Assembly: GCF_000213175.1 (NCBI RefSeq) | Contig: NW_009799100.1 | Coordinates: forward strand, 3,057,433-3,121,432 | Direction of reading: 5' to 3' | DNA: 64,000 nt | Origin: Neurospora tetrasperma FGSC 2508 | Taxonomy: Eukaryota > Ascomycota > Sordariomycetes > Sordariales > Sordariaceae | Part shown: positions 23,220 to 34,822 of the stretch, in pieces | How the letters are laid out: every line of letters starts with the position of its first letter | Numbering within the stretch: position 1 is the stretch's first letter | The notes under the pieces: generated by a model | Databases searched by the model: none | Told to the model about the DNA's origin: nothing | Seen by the model: the letters and a program-made list of their open reading frames with translations, nothing else | Program-made: the position numbers and the translations under genes

Positions 23220-25705
23220 AAGAAGAGGCGCTTACGGCCGGTACGTTTACGCAACGCTACGATATCGACAATGACGATCACTTATGCATTTACATAGCCA
23301 CAACATAGAGTTATATATCTTGACATTTCCTACATTTCTTCCCTCTTCTAAACTTGCTTACCATGTGCTTAAGTATCTGGAGCCTTGTCGAGTCGATGTC
23401 ACTTGGATGCGCCGTTACCTCGACGCATTGCGGCTTGAGGTTAGCTGGCAATCTCACAACTACACTCCTCTTCTGAAGCGGTATTATTAGAAACAGTCAA
23501 TGGTGGGTATTTAATCTGGCTTTTTTCCGAAGGCTAGCGCAGGTGTATACAGTTAATCAACAAACCAACTTATTCTACAGGCGGCATCCATTGGACCCTC
23601 GACACGGCAACGGTCCCGGCCTCCGGTCCTATAGCCAACACATTGTGCATTTTTCGGAACGATATATCATTTGACGGACCATTTCCTGACCCAACGTGGC
23701 CTTTGTCACTTGGCAACGAATACTATCCTGGCCGCATAGGGCGTTGCGTCCATGGCTCGTATACGGTCCCATCTGTTTCCCATTTTCCCATTGACGATGG
23801 GTTTCTGCAACCATTGAACATTATTCAAATGTGATTTGTTATTCATCCGCAGGTTTCAAGCATTGCATTTGCAAGTCGAATATATGCTGCTCATGCTCAG
23901 TTCGTCGTCGTTTTCATGAAGGGCGTTTATAGCACACGATTCGTCCGTTCGATTGACCAAGACTATCAAACGGCTGGAACTCTGGCCCTATATATGTCTT
24001 CCCAGAAGTTCAGGGCATGATTGTACTGCACCTTCGCAGATACATAATCAGGTACCGACCGACGGCGGGGTCCATGAAATTACAGAGGCACGCGGGAGGT
24101 GAGATTGCTGATTATCATTTCCGTTTCTAGTCGTCCTGGCATGTCCCTCGTCCGAGATTGGCAGGTTGCTGTTGCGGACATGTCCAGGTTTGTTTTTTCG
24201 AGACCCGAATCTCAAACATCGTGGACATTGGTGAAAATTGGGTGCATTTTCATCACATTATGGTTGAGCAGAGTACATCGCTCATATTCAGCGTTGTAGG
24301 TACGCCACTGATCCCTTGCTTCATTGCGTCTCTCATTGACTTGGCAGATGTATATATAGCACAAGCATACATCCCTTTAGTTAGGTACATACTCGTGGTT
24401 TTTCGGCCAGTTCAAACCAACATTTCGAGCATTATATCCACCACATTTTGCCTGACATAGAACCAACACATCTCAATTTAGTCTGTTTGGTCCAAGCCGG
24501 GGAATCAACAGCATACCTTGGGCAGAAACTCTGTATGGCGCTCTCGGTTCCTACGTCTTCACTCCATTGAGGCTCTTTTCCCCATCGGAAAACCGTGCTC
24601 ATCCAGCTACTTTAGTCCCTGGATCGGCGAATGTGCTACCCCTGCTGGGTTCCCATGTTCCGGGTTACCCTCCCTCGGTCAACCGTCCCCCGCCGCCCTG
24701 ATCCATGCCTTGGGTTGCATTCCATTGAAGCGGCAGGTCTCAAAGATTCATGGGAGTTGGGGTTGCCACTCTTCAGTTGATCAGACAGTTTCCCAGGGTA
24801 TAAGTTCTGCCTTTTCCAATGTCATCTATCGGAACCAAATTGTGGTACGGAATCCACATACACACAGCTGCGATTCCGGTTCGAGGTGGACTAAAGTCAA
24901 GGTGTCATCCGGTCTTCTCACCATCTCCTCACCTTCTTTAGATCTTCTCACATCACTCACTCTCGTTGCCTACTTTCCGCGCAGACGGCCGCCTTTTCCC
25001 GTCTACTTGGCTTTTCTGCGCTTGTCATCGGACCAAGTAAACTGCTTGCTTCTTCGGCTCAACACGGTTGTCAAAAATAGAGCACTTCAAACCTAGCGTG
25101 GCGGTTGGTTTCATCTTTTCCATTTTATGCGCAACTATTTGAGAATAGTTCAACGTTCTAAACCCCAACGGCTTAGCTTTCGACCCTGAACAAGCATCAT
25201 GAACAAGGTTGCCGTGCACCACCTCGTCTTTTGATTTTGAAGCTGTGGCTTTCCTTTCTTCTTCTACAAGTGGATATCAAAAAGCAACAACAACTCCCAA
25301 TTGTCTGGGTACAAAAGCCTCCTCCCTGTACCATCAATCTATAAAGACTGGTTTCGGGAAGAAAAAGATCATTTCCTTCATACCTGACAGCGTCGATCAC
25401 CATACCTTGCCCGTGCCCACTAGGTGAGCCTCCTGCTTCTCCCCTGCGGATCATCCCCAGCCAATACACTATTCGTTACTATTACACGACATCTACAACG
25501 ACATGACACACGACACATACAACGCAGCCAACCTCCCGTTCATCTATACTACCCCAACCCTTCTGTCCGTACCATCTGGACTTTTGAATATCCAGAATAC
25601 AGACTGTGTTTTTGATCGCACGAGACTTGGACCTGACCACAGTTTCTAGCCCAATTCAACGTTCATATTGAACATTTATCCCGCCCTACACGACCCGTCG
25701 TCAAA
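23220..25705. other. 2.5-kb intergenic region
   Basis: No supported gene. A 192-codon open stretch at 24,518-25,096 has no ATG at its 5' end and no recognisable motif. The last 500 bases are probably promoter and leader of the small secreted protein. Confidence 0.5.
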
Positions 25706-26096
25706 ATGAAGGTAAGTAAACTCCGTCTTGTGAAACCTCAATTCCCTTCCTGCACATCTGCAGCGTTCCAAAAGACCAAACCTCACTTTCCTCACCTTCG
25801 CCCCCATAACCAACCCTCGACTAACTCTTCCACCGCCAAAGACCTCCAACGCCCTCATCACCCTCCTCAGCTTCTTCACCGCCGGAGCTCTTGCTTTGCC
25901 TACTGCCCAACAAGCCACCGAGGGTCCCGCGAAACCCAACGTCAACGCCGTCCAGGTCAACTACGGCACCCCCAGGTGCCCCGACCCGCGGCTCGATGCG
26001 CTGTGCATGGCCAGCAATGCCAATGCGTACTGCGACGCGCAGGGGTTCCATAATAACTTTATGAAGACTTGCAAGGCGTGCTACTGTGAGCAATGA
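25706..26096 (+). CDS. small secreted cysteine-rich protein with a 6-nt first exon, 86 aa
   Basis: Exon 1 is only ATGAAG (25706-25711), followed at once by a GTAAGT donor. The 130-nt intron ends in GACTAAC...CCAAAG and exon 2 is 25842-26096. Joining them gives MKTSNALITLLSFF..., a clear signal peptide (residues 1-20, cleavage near ALA-LP), which supports the model strongly. The mature part of about 66 residues contains six cysteines (48, 57, 66, 79, 82, 84), four of them near the C-terminus. I recognise no named family. Size, signal and six cysteines fit small secreted proteins such as effectors, antifungal-type peptides or hydrophobic surface proteins. Function remains open. Confidence 0.8.
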
Positions 26097-27657
26097 TGCA
26101 AGACAAGGGTTGTCTAGCCGATAGTAGAGAAGGATTGGATTAGCGAGCTGTGACGGGGGATTGGATTTGAGAAAGGGAAAAATGGAAGCTGAGGAAAGAT
26201 ATTATGTGGAAAGTGTGATTGGAGAGAGGGAGATATATACTTGAGCTTGAGAGTGGTTGAGGAAGAGTAGGCAGGTTATTTCGACATCAACAAGGATAAG
26301 CAAACTTCGGAATTTTTTCTGGGGACTAGATGGAACATTGTTCTACCAGCTATTTACTAGATTGGAAGCAGATTTTCGGATCAAAGACCCAGTTCAAGAT
26401 CAGTGAATTGAACTATTCCGCTGGGGTATACTGAAGGAGAAAGCAAGCCATGTATGTATGTGTGATGTGATGAGAGGTGGAAGTTCGTAACTTTCATTCC
26501 GTTACCGTACATAGCGGTTGTGGCTAGGTCTAATGGGTGTTTCAGGTAAACATCACATGCTAACCAGCAAAATTGATGGTACCTAGCTTGTGGCCACTAA
26601 TTTTGCTAGAGCTAGCGTCTCGTGAAGGTGTGTTTCTCTTCTTTCCAGTTGTCTCTTGTTATCACCCTTTCCGTAATCTTTTGGACGTTTCCGCCAGGCG
26701 ATTTTCATGGTGGTTTGTCTTGGTCTTGTGAAGAGCATACGGGATGGTACCAGCTCGACTTGCGAGGGCTGAACGACAGAAATGATAAACATAGAGCAAG
26801 TCAACAACACAAAGTTCCATCGCTGATAGTTCAAATCGTCTTGAATTGGTCCTCCGCGGAAATAGCAGATGGTCTGTGGAAGATGCAAGTAAAAACCTCG
26901 TCAAGTCACCCGCCCTCAAACAGGCAGTTAGTGATCCCCACACGCTATGCACTCGGACGCATCCCGCGGAACCCACTGTTGGGGTTTCCCATAACAGTTG
27001 TATGTAGCACTTAGATACTGAGTTACCTACACCAATGGCCATTTCATGGTCGTTTCAGAGGTCTTCCCGTAACCAATCCACCGTCCTGGTGATAACATCG
27101 CATCACAAGTTTCCGACTGACGTCTTGATGACAAATCTCTCCATCGACATTAATGACGATGCGGTCATTACTTGAAGGCGTTTCGAATGAATGTTGATTG
27201 AAGAGTGCAAAAGCGTCGCATGTATGTCAACAGACGACAAAAAAGCACTGAGTATTATTCCAGAAGAACCAACACAGCAGTCTCGTCGAGTCGCCGTCAC
27301 TGCCCGAACTCACACCAGCGTCAAATCTATCACGGCGTCAATTGGAACCACAATATAATACACGTGGTTTTTCGTGTATCATCCATGATTATTTACGGAA
27401 TACTTACGTACATCTAGAAAATCTCGACCAACCACGGGGATCGCTTCACCGGGAGAGGCGGGTCGACGTTAAGAACCCAAGACTGTGGGTAAACGATGAG
27501 TCAGCTTCCCCAGTTCTTCTTGATCGACGATATATGTGAAATAAATGCTCATTGTTCACCTCGCCAAGCATGGTAGAATAAATATCAACATCCAGAACTA
27601 AAGAACATAACTTGATTGCTTGTGTCCCAAATCATTCCCCAAAAACCAAACGTCACC
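26097..27657. other. intergenic region
   Basis: No supported gene. A purine-rich stretch (26,100-26,280) is probably the 3' UTR of the secreted-protein gene. The A-rich leader of the cyanamide hydratase starts at about 27,560. Confidence 0.5.
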
Positions 27658-28495
27658 ATGTGCCCCAACACCGATACCGTCGGCCTCCACGGCTGGACCG
27701 CTGTGCCTGTCGATGCCGATGCCATCTTCGAAGGAAAGCCGTACCTCAACGAGCCCACTCCCGTCTCGCTCTCGGATATTGCCTGGCCATCCGATGATCC
27801 CATCGTAGCCAAAGTTCAAGAATACGCCAAGGAGAAGCTTCCCATCGAGACCTACAACCACTCCATGCGAGTTTTCCACTGGGGTAAGCTATATCCTCTC
27901 ATTACCATCCTCATCCTCATCCTCTTCACTCCCCACCTAGTACTCAAGACTAATTAAACATTGCAACAAAAAAAAAGCAACCATCATCGCCCGCCAACAA
28001 TTTCCCACCCACGCCTCTTCTCTCTCGCCTTCTACCCTTGCCCTCACCTGCCTCCTGCACGACATCGGCACCACCCCCGCCGCCCGCGCCAGCACCCAAC
28101 TCTCCTTCGAGTTCCAAGGCGGCTTCATCGCCCTCCAGCTCATCCAGCACCAACTCGGCGGCGCGCAATCCCAAGCCGAAGCCGTCGCCGAGGCCGTCAT
28201 CCGCCACCAGGACCAGGGCACCGTCGGCACCATCACCTTTCTGGGGCAGCTGATCCAGCTGGCTACCGTGTATGACAACATGAGCGAAAGGCCGTACTTG
28301 GTGCACCCACAGACGAGGGAGCAGGTGGTCACCAAGTTCAAGAGGTGTGGGTGGAGTAGGTGCTTTAGTAAGTCGCTTAGAGCCGAGCTGGAGGAGAAGC
28401 CGTGGGCGCATACGACGCATTTGGGCAGTGAGAAGTTCCCGAATGGGGTTCGGTTTAATAAGTTGATGGAGGAGTATGATGCTTGGACAGAATGA
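27658..28495 (+). CDS. cyanamide hydratase-type HD-domain protein, 247 aa
   Basis: Exons 27658-27883 and 27978-28495; donor GTAAGC, acceptor at the end of an A-run (AAAAAAG). The ATG has a CACCATG context. The metal ligands of the HD fold are present: His68 in YNHSMRVFHW, His103-Asp104 in CLLHDIG, a later HxD region (VIRHQDQG) and an Asp in LATVYDNMSERPYLV. This arrangement is that of fungal cyanamide hydratases (Myrothecium Cah, yeast DDI2/DDI3), which hydrate cyanamide to urea with a Zn ion. The yeast genes respond to alkylating agents; regulation here is unknown. It is the second HD-superfamily gene in the window, but a different subfamily from the one at 15.5 kb. Confidence 0.88.
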
Positions 28496-29304
28496 GGGGG
28501 GTTTAGAGAGGGAGAGGGAGAAAGTAGAGGCTATGTGTCTCTTTGGAGCTTGTGAAGGGGAAGGAAGAAAAGAAAAGCAAATAAAAGGAAAAAATGTGAT
28601 AAGGGGAACTGAACCCGATTTCATGTAAATGTGTCGTCGCAAGCATGGTGTGCAACATGAATGTTTTGTGATCATTGACGGATGGACTGCTACTCGGGAG
28701 AGAGATAGGTTCTCTGCGCTGTCTGGTGTCCAAATCACATGTAGTGTCTGTTTGTTAGACATGGAGGATACCCGCGCTAAGATTGGAGAGAAATATCTTG
28801 GGCCAGATACGGGCCTTCCTCGGAAAGGTAGCCGTGTCTGAACTCTCACGCCGAACGAGGATTATTTTTTTTTTGCTAGAACTTGTTTGGTACGTTGAGA
28901 GTTTCTTGCAAGTGAGAGAACGAGATGAATTGCAACAAGACTGGAAAGGAGTACTTACCCTGAGATAGTCTCTCACTGCACGAGATAAGAGGGCGTCCAG
29001 ATATGATGGTGCAAATAGTACCTCTATATATCTCATCACTATTAACTTCTCTACTGCTCTACATCATTACTCACACAACTGTAACTAGCTTGCATTCCAA
29101 GGCACCGGAACAAACTTATTCCCCACATATCCGGCAGAATGATCTTGTTCAAGAAGTAGGATTTTCCATTTCTTGTCCGCGATGTTCTCGCGTATGCGTT
29201 ACGGTAACATTGATGATACATTGTTCCCCATACAGCTCAAGCGGGTAGCGTGCATGAACACTAATAAGTCCAAGAGCACCGTAAGCACCTCAACAACAAC
29301 AACA
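28496..29304. other. intergenic region
   Basis: No gene seen. It begins with a purine-rich 3' UTR (28,497-28,600) and contains a T12-13 run near 28,864. Confidence 0.5.
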
Positions 29305-29336
29305 GCGCCAGTGGTTTAGTGGTAAAATCCATCGTT
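29305..29336 (+). tRNA. 5' part of tRNA-Gly (probably GCC), cut by the assembly gap
   Basis: GCGCCAGTGGTTTAGTGGTA (29305-29324) followed by AAATCCATCGTT is the standard 5' half of eukaryotic tRNA-Gly(GCC): acceptor strand GCGCCAG, D arm with TTTAGTGGTAAAA, and the start of the anticodon stem. The anticodon itself falls in the N run, so GCC is inferred from the match to the common isoacceptor. Confidence 0.7.
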
Positions 29337-30035
29337 NNNNNNNNNNNNNNNNNNNNNNNNNNNNNNNNNNNNNNNNNNNNNNNNNNNNNNNNNNNNNNNN
29401 NNNNNNNNNNNNNNNNNNNNNNNNNNNNNNNNNNNNNNNNNNNNNNNNNNNNNNNNNNNNNNNNNNNNNNNNNNNNNNNNNNNNNNNNNNNNNNNNNNNN
29501 NNNNNNNNNNNNNNNNNNNNNNNNNNNNNNNNNNNNNNNNNNNNNNNNNNNNNNNNNNNNNNNNNNNNNNNNNNNNNNNNNNNNNNNNNNNNNNNNNNNN
29601 NNNNNNNNNNNNNNNNNNNNNNNNNNNNNNNNNNNNNNNNNNNNNNNNNNNNNNNNNNNNNNNNNNNNNNNNNNNNNNNNNNNNNNNNNNNNNNNNNNNN
29701 NNNNNNNNNNNNNNNNNNNNNNNNNNNNNNNNNNNNNNNNNNNNNNNNNNNNNNNNNNNNNNNNNNNNNNNNNNNNNNNNNNNNNNNNNNNNNNNNNNNN
29801 NNNNNNNNNNNNNNNNNNNNNNNNNNNNNNNNNNNNNNNNNNNNNNNNNNNNNNNNNNNNNNNNNNNNNNNNNNNNNNNNNNNNNNNNNNNNNNNNNNNN
29901 NNNNNNNNNNNNNNNNNNNNNNNNNNNNNNNNNNNNNNNNNNNNNNNNNNNNNNNNNNNNNNNNNNNNNNNNNNNNNNNNNNNNNNNNNNNNNNNNNNNN
30001 NNNNNNNNNNNNNNNNNNNNNNNNNNNNNNNNNNN
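29337..30035. other. assembly gap (699 N)
   Basis: An unbroken N run. Its right edge is a T-rich tract (30036-30075) with one further N at 30058, suggesting that a homopolymer stopped the sequencing. Nothing can be annotated inside. Confidence 0.98.
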
Positions 30036-30294
30036 GTTTTTGTTTTTTTTTTTTTGTNTTTTTTTTTTTTTTTTTCATATTCCCAATTCTCTGTGCCCCA
30101 AATATCTCATGGCCCTTGGCAAAAGTATCTTTTTATTCCCGGCCAGTATCCAAGCCCACACGGCTCATCTTTAACTACTCAAAATTTGCGCAAAATTTGG
30201 GAGCTTGGATGGGGATATCGTCAAGGGATCCTCCATGTTTCCCGACATTCATTCCCACTAGTGCAAACCACTTCCTCTCAAATTTTAGCCTCCG

Positions 30295-32589
30295 CTAAAC
30301 CGCGCTCCCAGCGGAGTGCTTTCTCCTTCTATGCATCCCTTCGATGCTGCCAGTCACGTCAAACTCCATCGACCTCCCGAGCTCCAGTTCGGTCGATGCT
30401 CTCCCCAGGCCGTCACCCATACCTCTACTGCCCCGCCTTAGACCCATGATATCCATATCTTCCAGTTCTTCATCCACAATCCCGTCCATCTTCTCCAGCA
30501 TGTCGAGCACCTCTTGCGGCGGCTCCGTCCTGAACAACGCGTGGATATCGGCATAGGGGTTCAGACCAAAGAACCACTTACTGTCCTCTCCGTCACCTGC
30601 GCTGGGCGTCGCGGATTTGGCCCACACCCGTCTACGCTCGTAAAGTGCGATCATCAGGAGGACTGGGAAGTTGATGACTTTGATGGCTGCAACGTTGATG
30701 TGGTGGAACATGGCTGGACCGACTACCAACTTCAGTGGGAGCATAACTGCCAAAGCGAGTAGGTTAAACGGAGGCGGATAAGCAAAAATGGAGTCGCTCT
30801 TGACGCCCTGGAATGTTAGGACAGCACGGCGGAAGTAGATTTCCGCCTGTGCATTGGAGATAATCTTGGAGAAGGTGTTGGTGAGCATGGCCACAAGGAT
30901 GGTCAAGAAAAGGGTGTTGCCGAGGAAGGCAAACGTCACGGCCAAGGCAGGGCCGAGGATGGTGTGGAAGTCGGCCGTCCGTTCGATGCCGGTGCCATCG
31001 AGTCCAAACCAGATCCACAGAAGCCATTTTCCAATGGTGGCCCAGCCTGGACGATCCTCGATGGAGGACTGGGCCGTTACTAAACCTGCGGCGACATCGG
31101 CAGGATCCGGGGGCGCGCCCGTGCGCATCAGCCAGAGAAGGCCTAGCAAGAAGCCGGTAAAACACCATATGGCGATAAACGTAAGTCGGGTGAAATCACG
31201 CATCATTGCGTGTAGGGCGATGAAGACAATGTTGTCTGGCATGAGAGTGAAGGCTATGCGGGTAAGTAGAACCGGGGCGGCGACGCAGAGGATAGGTATA
31301 GCGTAGTCGGCCTCGGGGTAAAACCACAATTCCGCAAACCGTACAACGCCATATACTCCAAAGATGAAGGTAAAAGTAAGGTCGAGGAAGCTCCAAAGGT
31401 TTTGAGCGTGTACCTCCCAGCCGTGTTCGACCAGAGCGGCAAACTGTTCTAGAACCCAGCCGGTTGAATATATCACAAAGGCAGCCTCGAAACCCCCAAA
31501 TGGACTTCCACCTCCGTCATAAAAGTCGTTTCGATGTGTCATGGTCAACACATACAGGCCTAGAAGGATGGTGAAGTGGGCGAGTTCGAGAAGATTTCGT
31601 AGTCGAGGAACGATCAGTCGGCGATGGTTGAGTATGGAAGCTCGCCGTGGTTCGTAAAGCGATACAGGGTGGTACTTGTAATGATCCGGGAGGATATCGA
31701 CAAACGAGAGCGGAGTGTACACAACTTGGCCGCGGTAGACAGCGTTGACGATGCGCTGACATGCGACTGACCCGATCAGAAACTTGCTCTCTGACAAAAT
31801 GGCCAACTCGAGTGCCGTAAGTTTCCGCTCGTGACCGCCACGGTCTTGATACGGCCATTGTAAAGAGCGTCGGTATCGGCGAAGCGGATCGGGTGCGGCA
31901 TCAAACGGATCGAACCCTGACACCAGAATATTGGCAAGAAGCAGGAGTCCTGGACGATCTGGGTGGTCTTGGTGGAAGCGTCGAAGTACACGGGTAGCCA
32001 GCAGTTCGCAGAGAGCGGCTCGAGAGTTATTGACAGCCACATAGAGGGACTCGTCTGTTGCGGAACGTTGAAACTGGACGCGGTTGGCGAGAAGGCAGTA
32101 GACGACTGAGAGGTTGTCGGGACTATACAGCTTCTCAACCAGGGGCCGAACCATCATATTGTCCATGCGAGGCGTCTGCAGTTGGTCGAGTGTATAGGGG
32201 TCGTCGATGGCGGCAATCACCAAGCGTCGGATCCTGTGGTTTGCCTGTTAGCCATTGCCAGGCTCTTATTTCCCCCCTTCGAAGCCCTATTCGTACCGAT
32301 GGATGGTGACATAGACCGGCAACACTTGAGAGGCGTCACCGGCCAGGTAGATGAGCTCGGCAGCATCCAGGCCTACTTGACTGCCGGGGGCAATGCGCCC
32401 ACGGCGACCGAAGAGGGGGGCCACGTTGTTGGATCCGGATTGGTGTTGGAGCTCGATGTCGCTGTTCTCGCTGGTGTAGCTGGCCTCACTGGCGCTGCCG
32501 TCGTCGTGGAAGGGGTCGGACTCCAGGGGAGCGGGATGTGAAGGGTCATCGGGGGGTTGTGTGCTGGGGTGGCTGTTGGAAACAGCCAT
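30295..32589 (-). CDS. yvc-1: YVC1/TRPY-type vacuolar calcium channel, 743 aa
   Basis: Exons 32589-32297 and 32233-30295 flank a 63-nt intron (GTACGA...CCACAG). The cytosolic N-terminal domain (about residues 1-290) is followed by a TRP-like six-helix channel. Conserved pieces are WVLEQFAALVEHGWEVH, NLWSFLDLTF and the pore region WIWFGLDGTGI followed by TFAFLGNTLFLTILVAMLTNTFSKI. This matches fungal Yvc1/TRPY proteins, which release Ca2+ from the vacuole in response to osmotic shock, stretch and Ca2+. The acidic stretch VDEELEDMDIM near the C-terminus resembles the regulatory acidic cluster in yeast Yvc1. A (GGT)7 repeat lies just upstream of the start (about 32603-32625). Length is close to the yeast protein (675 aa) plus a longer tail. 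Confidence 0.88.
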
Positions 32590-32602
32590 CTTATATAACG
32601 AC

Positions 32603-32625
32603 GGTGGTGGTGGTGGTGGTGGTGT
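32603..32625. repeat. (GGT)n microsatellite upstream of the TRPY channel gene
   Basis: About seven perfect GGT units, within 15-40 nt upstream of the channel start codon, so probably in its 5' leader. Confidence 0.8.
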
Positions 32626-32699
32626 AGCAGGATCAACGAAGCAAAGGAGGGAGTTGGAGCAGTCGAGATGACAGGACGGTTACGCCAAGGCACTGGGCA

Positions 32700-34810
32700 T
32701 CTGTATCTAGTTAAGGACCGTCATGGCGTCGACGGTGTTGCCCTGCAATATGGAGAAAGTAGTAGCTAATGGTTACAACCCGGATGGCCGGGAGAAGCGT
32801 GGAGAGTGGGTTCCGGCACACAGTCGAGGTTGGCTCCATTTGTCATGGTTCATTATCCATCATTGAAGCCCCTCCGAGCCGGTACCGCCAACGGGAGAGG
32901 CGGTACTCAGGAGTGCCAGCTAGCCAGGGGGAAACATGGACAGCCCCGGCTTAGTGGAAAGAACGGAGTAATGGAGGTCGTCCCTGAGGGTGGAGCCAGA
33001 ATCCATTGATGTTCTGGACTCGAGCTGATTTGATCAGGTGGACGATCAGACAGCAAGCAGAAGTGGAAAAGGCGGTTTGAAAAGGCGGTACGTTGGGACG
33101 TTGGGAAGAGGATATTAGTCGTCAAGTTGGGGTTGGTTGGCAGTTCCATGAATACTGTGCCACACCACATCGCTGCAGAAATACTGTAGTGTTTTCGGGG
33201 TATGTTTCAGATCGCGCATCTCATCTGCGGCATCATCTGTTAGTGGAGATATGGCGGGGCTAAAGCACTGCTTAACATGGGCTAACAGTAGCGTTGGTTC
33301 CCATAACGTAATTTCTGCATCTTCTGCTTCGGCCACTTCAGCCTTGATCAGCCTTGGCAACTTGGCAATTACGTTACGCGTGATTAGCTCATCACTGCTC
33401 GTATTCTTTATCAAGAGTGCACACTTCTCGTCGCAGATGGCAAACAACATATTTCCATGTCTTCGGTGGTGTGGTTGCAAAGTCCGAGCTGACCAAAGTC
33501 AGTGTTGCCCTATCTTTGCCGCGGTCAAAGTTGTTGGAACACATCGTATCTGGTCAGATCTGCCGGCCTTATACTGGACATCGAAAACCCTAGCCTGTGC
33601 CTCAAACGACGTACTCGAATCCGGCGCATGGGCATAGTAAACTCTCACACGGTTAGCCCCGAGGAGGTTCAAAGTCTGGCCGATGATGGTGGCTGGTGCT
33701 GATGCGCGCTTCATCAAGGTGCGGCAGAGGACGGTCAGCGTTCACCTTGGAGCTAACGATGAAGGCCTTATCAGCTACTTTGCTTTGGCCCAAGAGCGTC
33801 TCGGTATTCCATGTGTTGCCCGGGTGGGCGGCGGCAGCGGAGTCGAGTTCCAAGATGTTGAGCTCTTGCAACACTGACCAAGGTTTTGACTGCGGTTGGC
33901 GAGTGTCTAGGATCAACCACATAAGATTGAGCCATTCGAAAGTTCGGAAGGCTCGCCTTCTTCAAAGAAGTTAATTCTGCTTGCTGATCGTCTTAGACAC
34001 CTTAGGGTCTTCGCAACTTGCATGTTAAATGCTTGGTAAGCTCTCGAAAAACCAAAACATACCACGGCTACCGGGCACTTGTCAACAGACCAGTTGAGTG
34101 TCCCAATATAAGGCCAATGGGTGTGACTTTGACACTTGTACGGATCGCAAAACGAGGCTTGCTTCTGTATGAAATGGTGTTGTAAGAGTGACGGACAACA
34201 TGCTTGTAACCCGCTGGCCGTCCAAGATGGACATATCAGAACCACTCACAAACACCTCAGTGGCTACACCTCGAACAATGGAGATGACCGAGGAGATACA
34301 AAACAACCCCACCATGGCTTCGGCGCGAACAGGCTTGTAAAGCTGCGTCGATAGAACGTCACACGCAAACTGCATGTCAAGCGTGTTACATGTGCAATTG
34401 TGACTTCGGGTGATTTGCTGGTCATGATCAATATCTTTCTATGACTTGCCAGCTTTTGGGAATGGAGAGCACTAACGAGCTTCGAGGCATTGAACGCTCA
34501 AATCCATCCGAGGATATCGGACACCAGTGAGGACGACTTCTACTGTTCAGGCAACTTGAAGCACATCCGTTTACAAAATTCAGCAATCGAACCTAACAAA
34601 AGAACACAGAGCTTGAAAGATAAGAACAACTGAATCACTCTTTACGAAGCCTCTAAATCAAGATTGTGTTCACGACAAACACACATCACAGACAACTGTC
34701 GACATACGTGCGCAAGTCTAGCTTGGTCGGATCACCTTGACGTTCAACCTTGGCCAGAACCATCCTCTCATCCCAGCGAACTTGCATATCTCTGACGACT
34801 CTCACAACCC
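32700..34810. other. intergenic region with gene remnants
   Basis: Apart from the aldo-keto reductase relic I can support no gene here. Unrecognised minus-strand ORFs occur at 33,115-33,480 (121 aa), 33,913-34,245 and 34,082-34,375. The region may be a decayed gene or gene pair. Confidence 0.4.
33499..33922 (-). pseudogene. aldo-keto reductase relic
   Basis: Two adjoining minus-strand reading frames carry blocks typical of the AKR7/aflatoxin-aldehyde-reductase-like group. The first (33,905-33,680) has VLQELNILELDSA, GNTWNTETLLGQ and KAFIVSSKV. The second (33,690-33,560) has TLNLLGANRVRVYYAHAPD and FEAQARVFDVQYKAGR. They correspond to the early beta/alpha units of the barrel, including the conserved HAPD strand. 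The frame changes between the blocks at about 33,690 with no intron signals seen. The part after YKAGR (usually the Leu-Ser-Asn strand and C-terminal half) is not recognisable, and the first beta strand is missing. The gene is therefore broken and at most about 40% complete. ORFs on both sides (33,115-33,480 and 33,913-34,375, minus) are open but unrecognised. Confidence 0.65.
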
Positions 34811-34822
34811 ATGAAACCATGA
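34811..34822 (+). promoter_or_regulatory. three-codon uORF overlapping the main start codon (ATGA)
   Basis: ATG AAA CCA TGA: its stop TGA (34820-34822) overlaps the ATG at 34819 of the next gene in a different frame. Such termination-reinitiation arrangements can lower or tune translation. Whether the main ATG is really used is inferred from it being the first ATG in the long open frame. Confidence 0.45.

Noticed and set aside
24518-25096. 192-codon + strand open stretch
   Set aside because: Starts at a TTG with no upstream or early ATG, and shows no motif or splice support.
27950-28849. 299-codon - strand ORF
   Set aside because: Antisense to exon 2 of the cyanamide hydratase.
29290-30449. 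ORFs running through the N gap
   Set aside because: They exist only because N codons are read as open.
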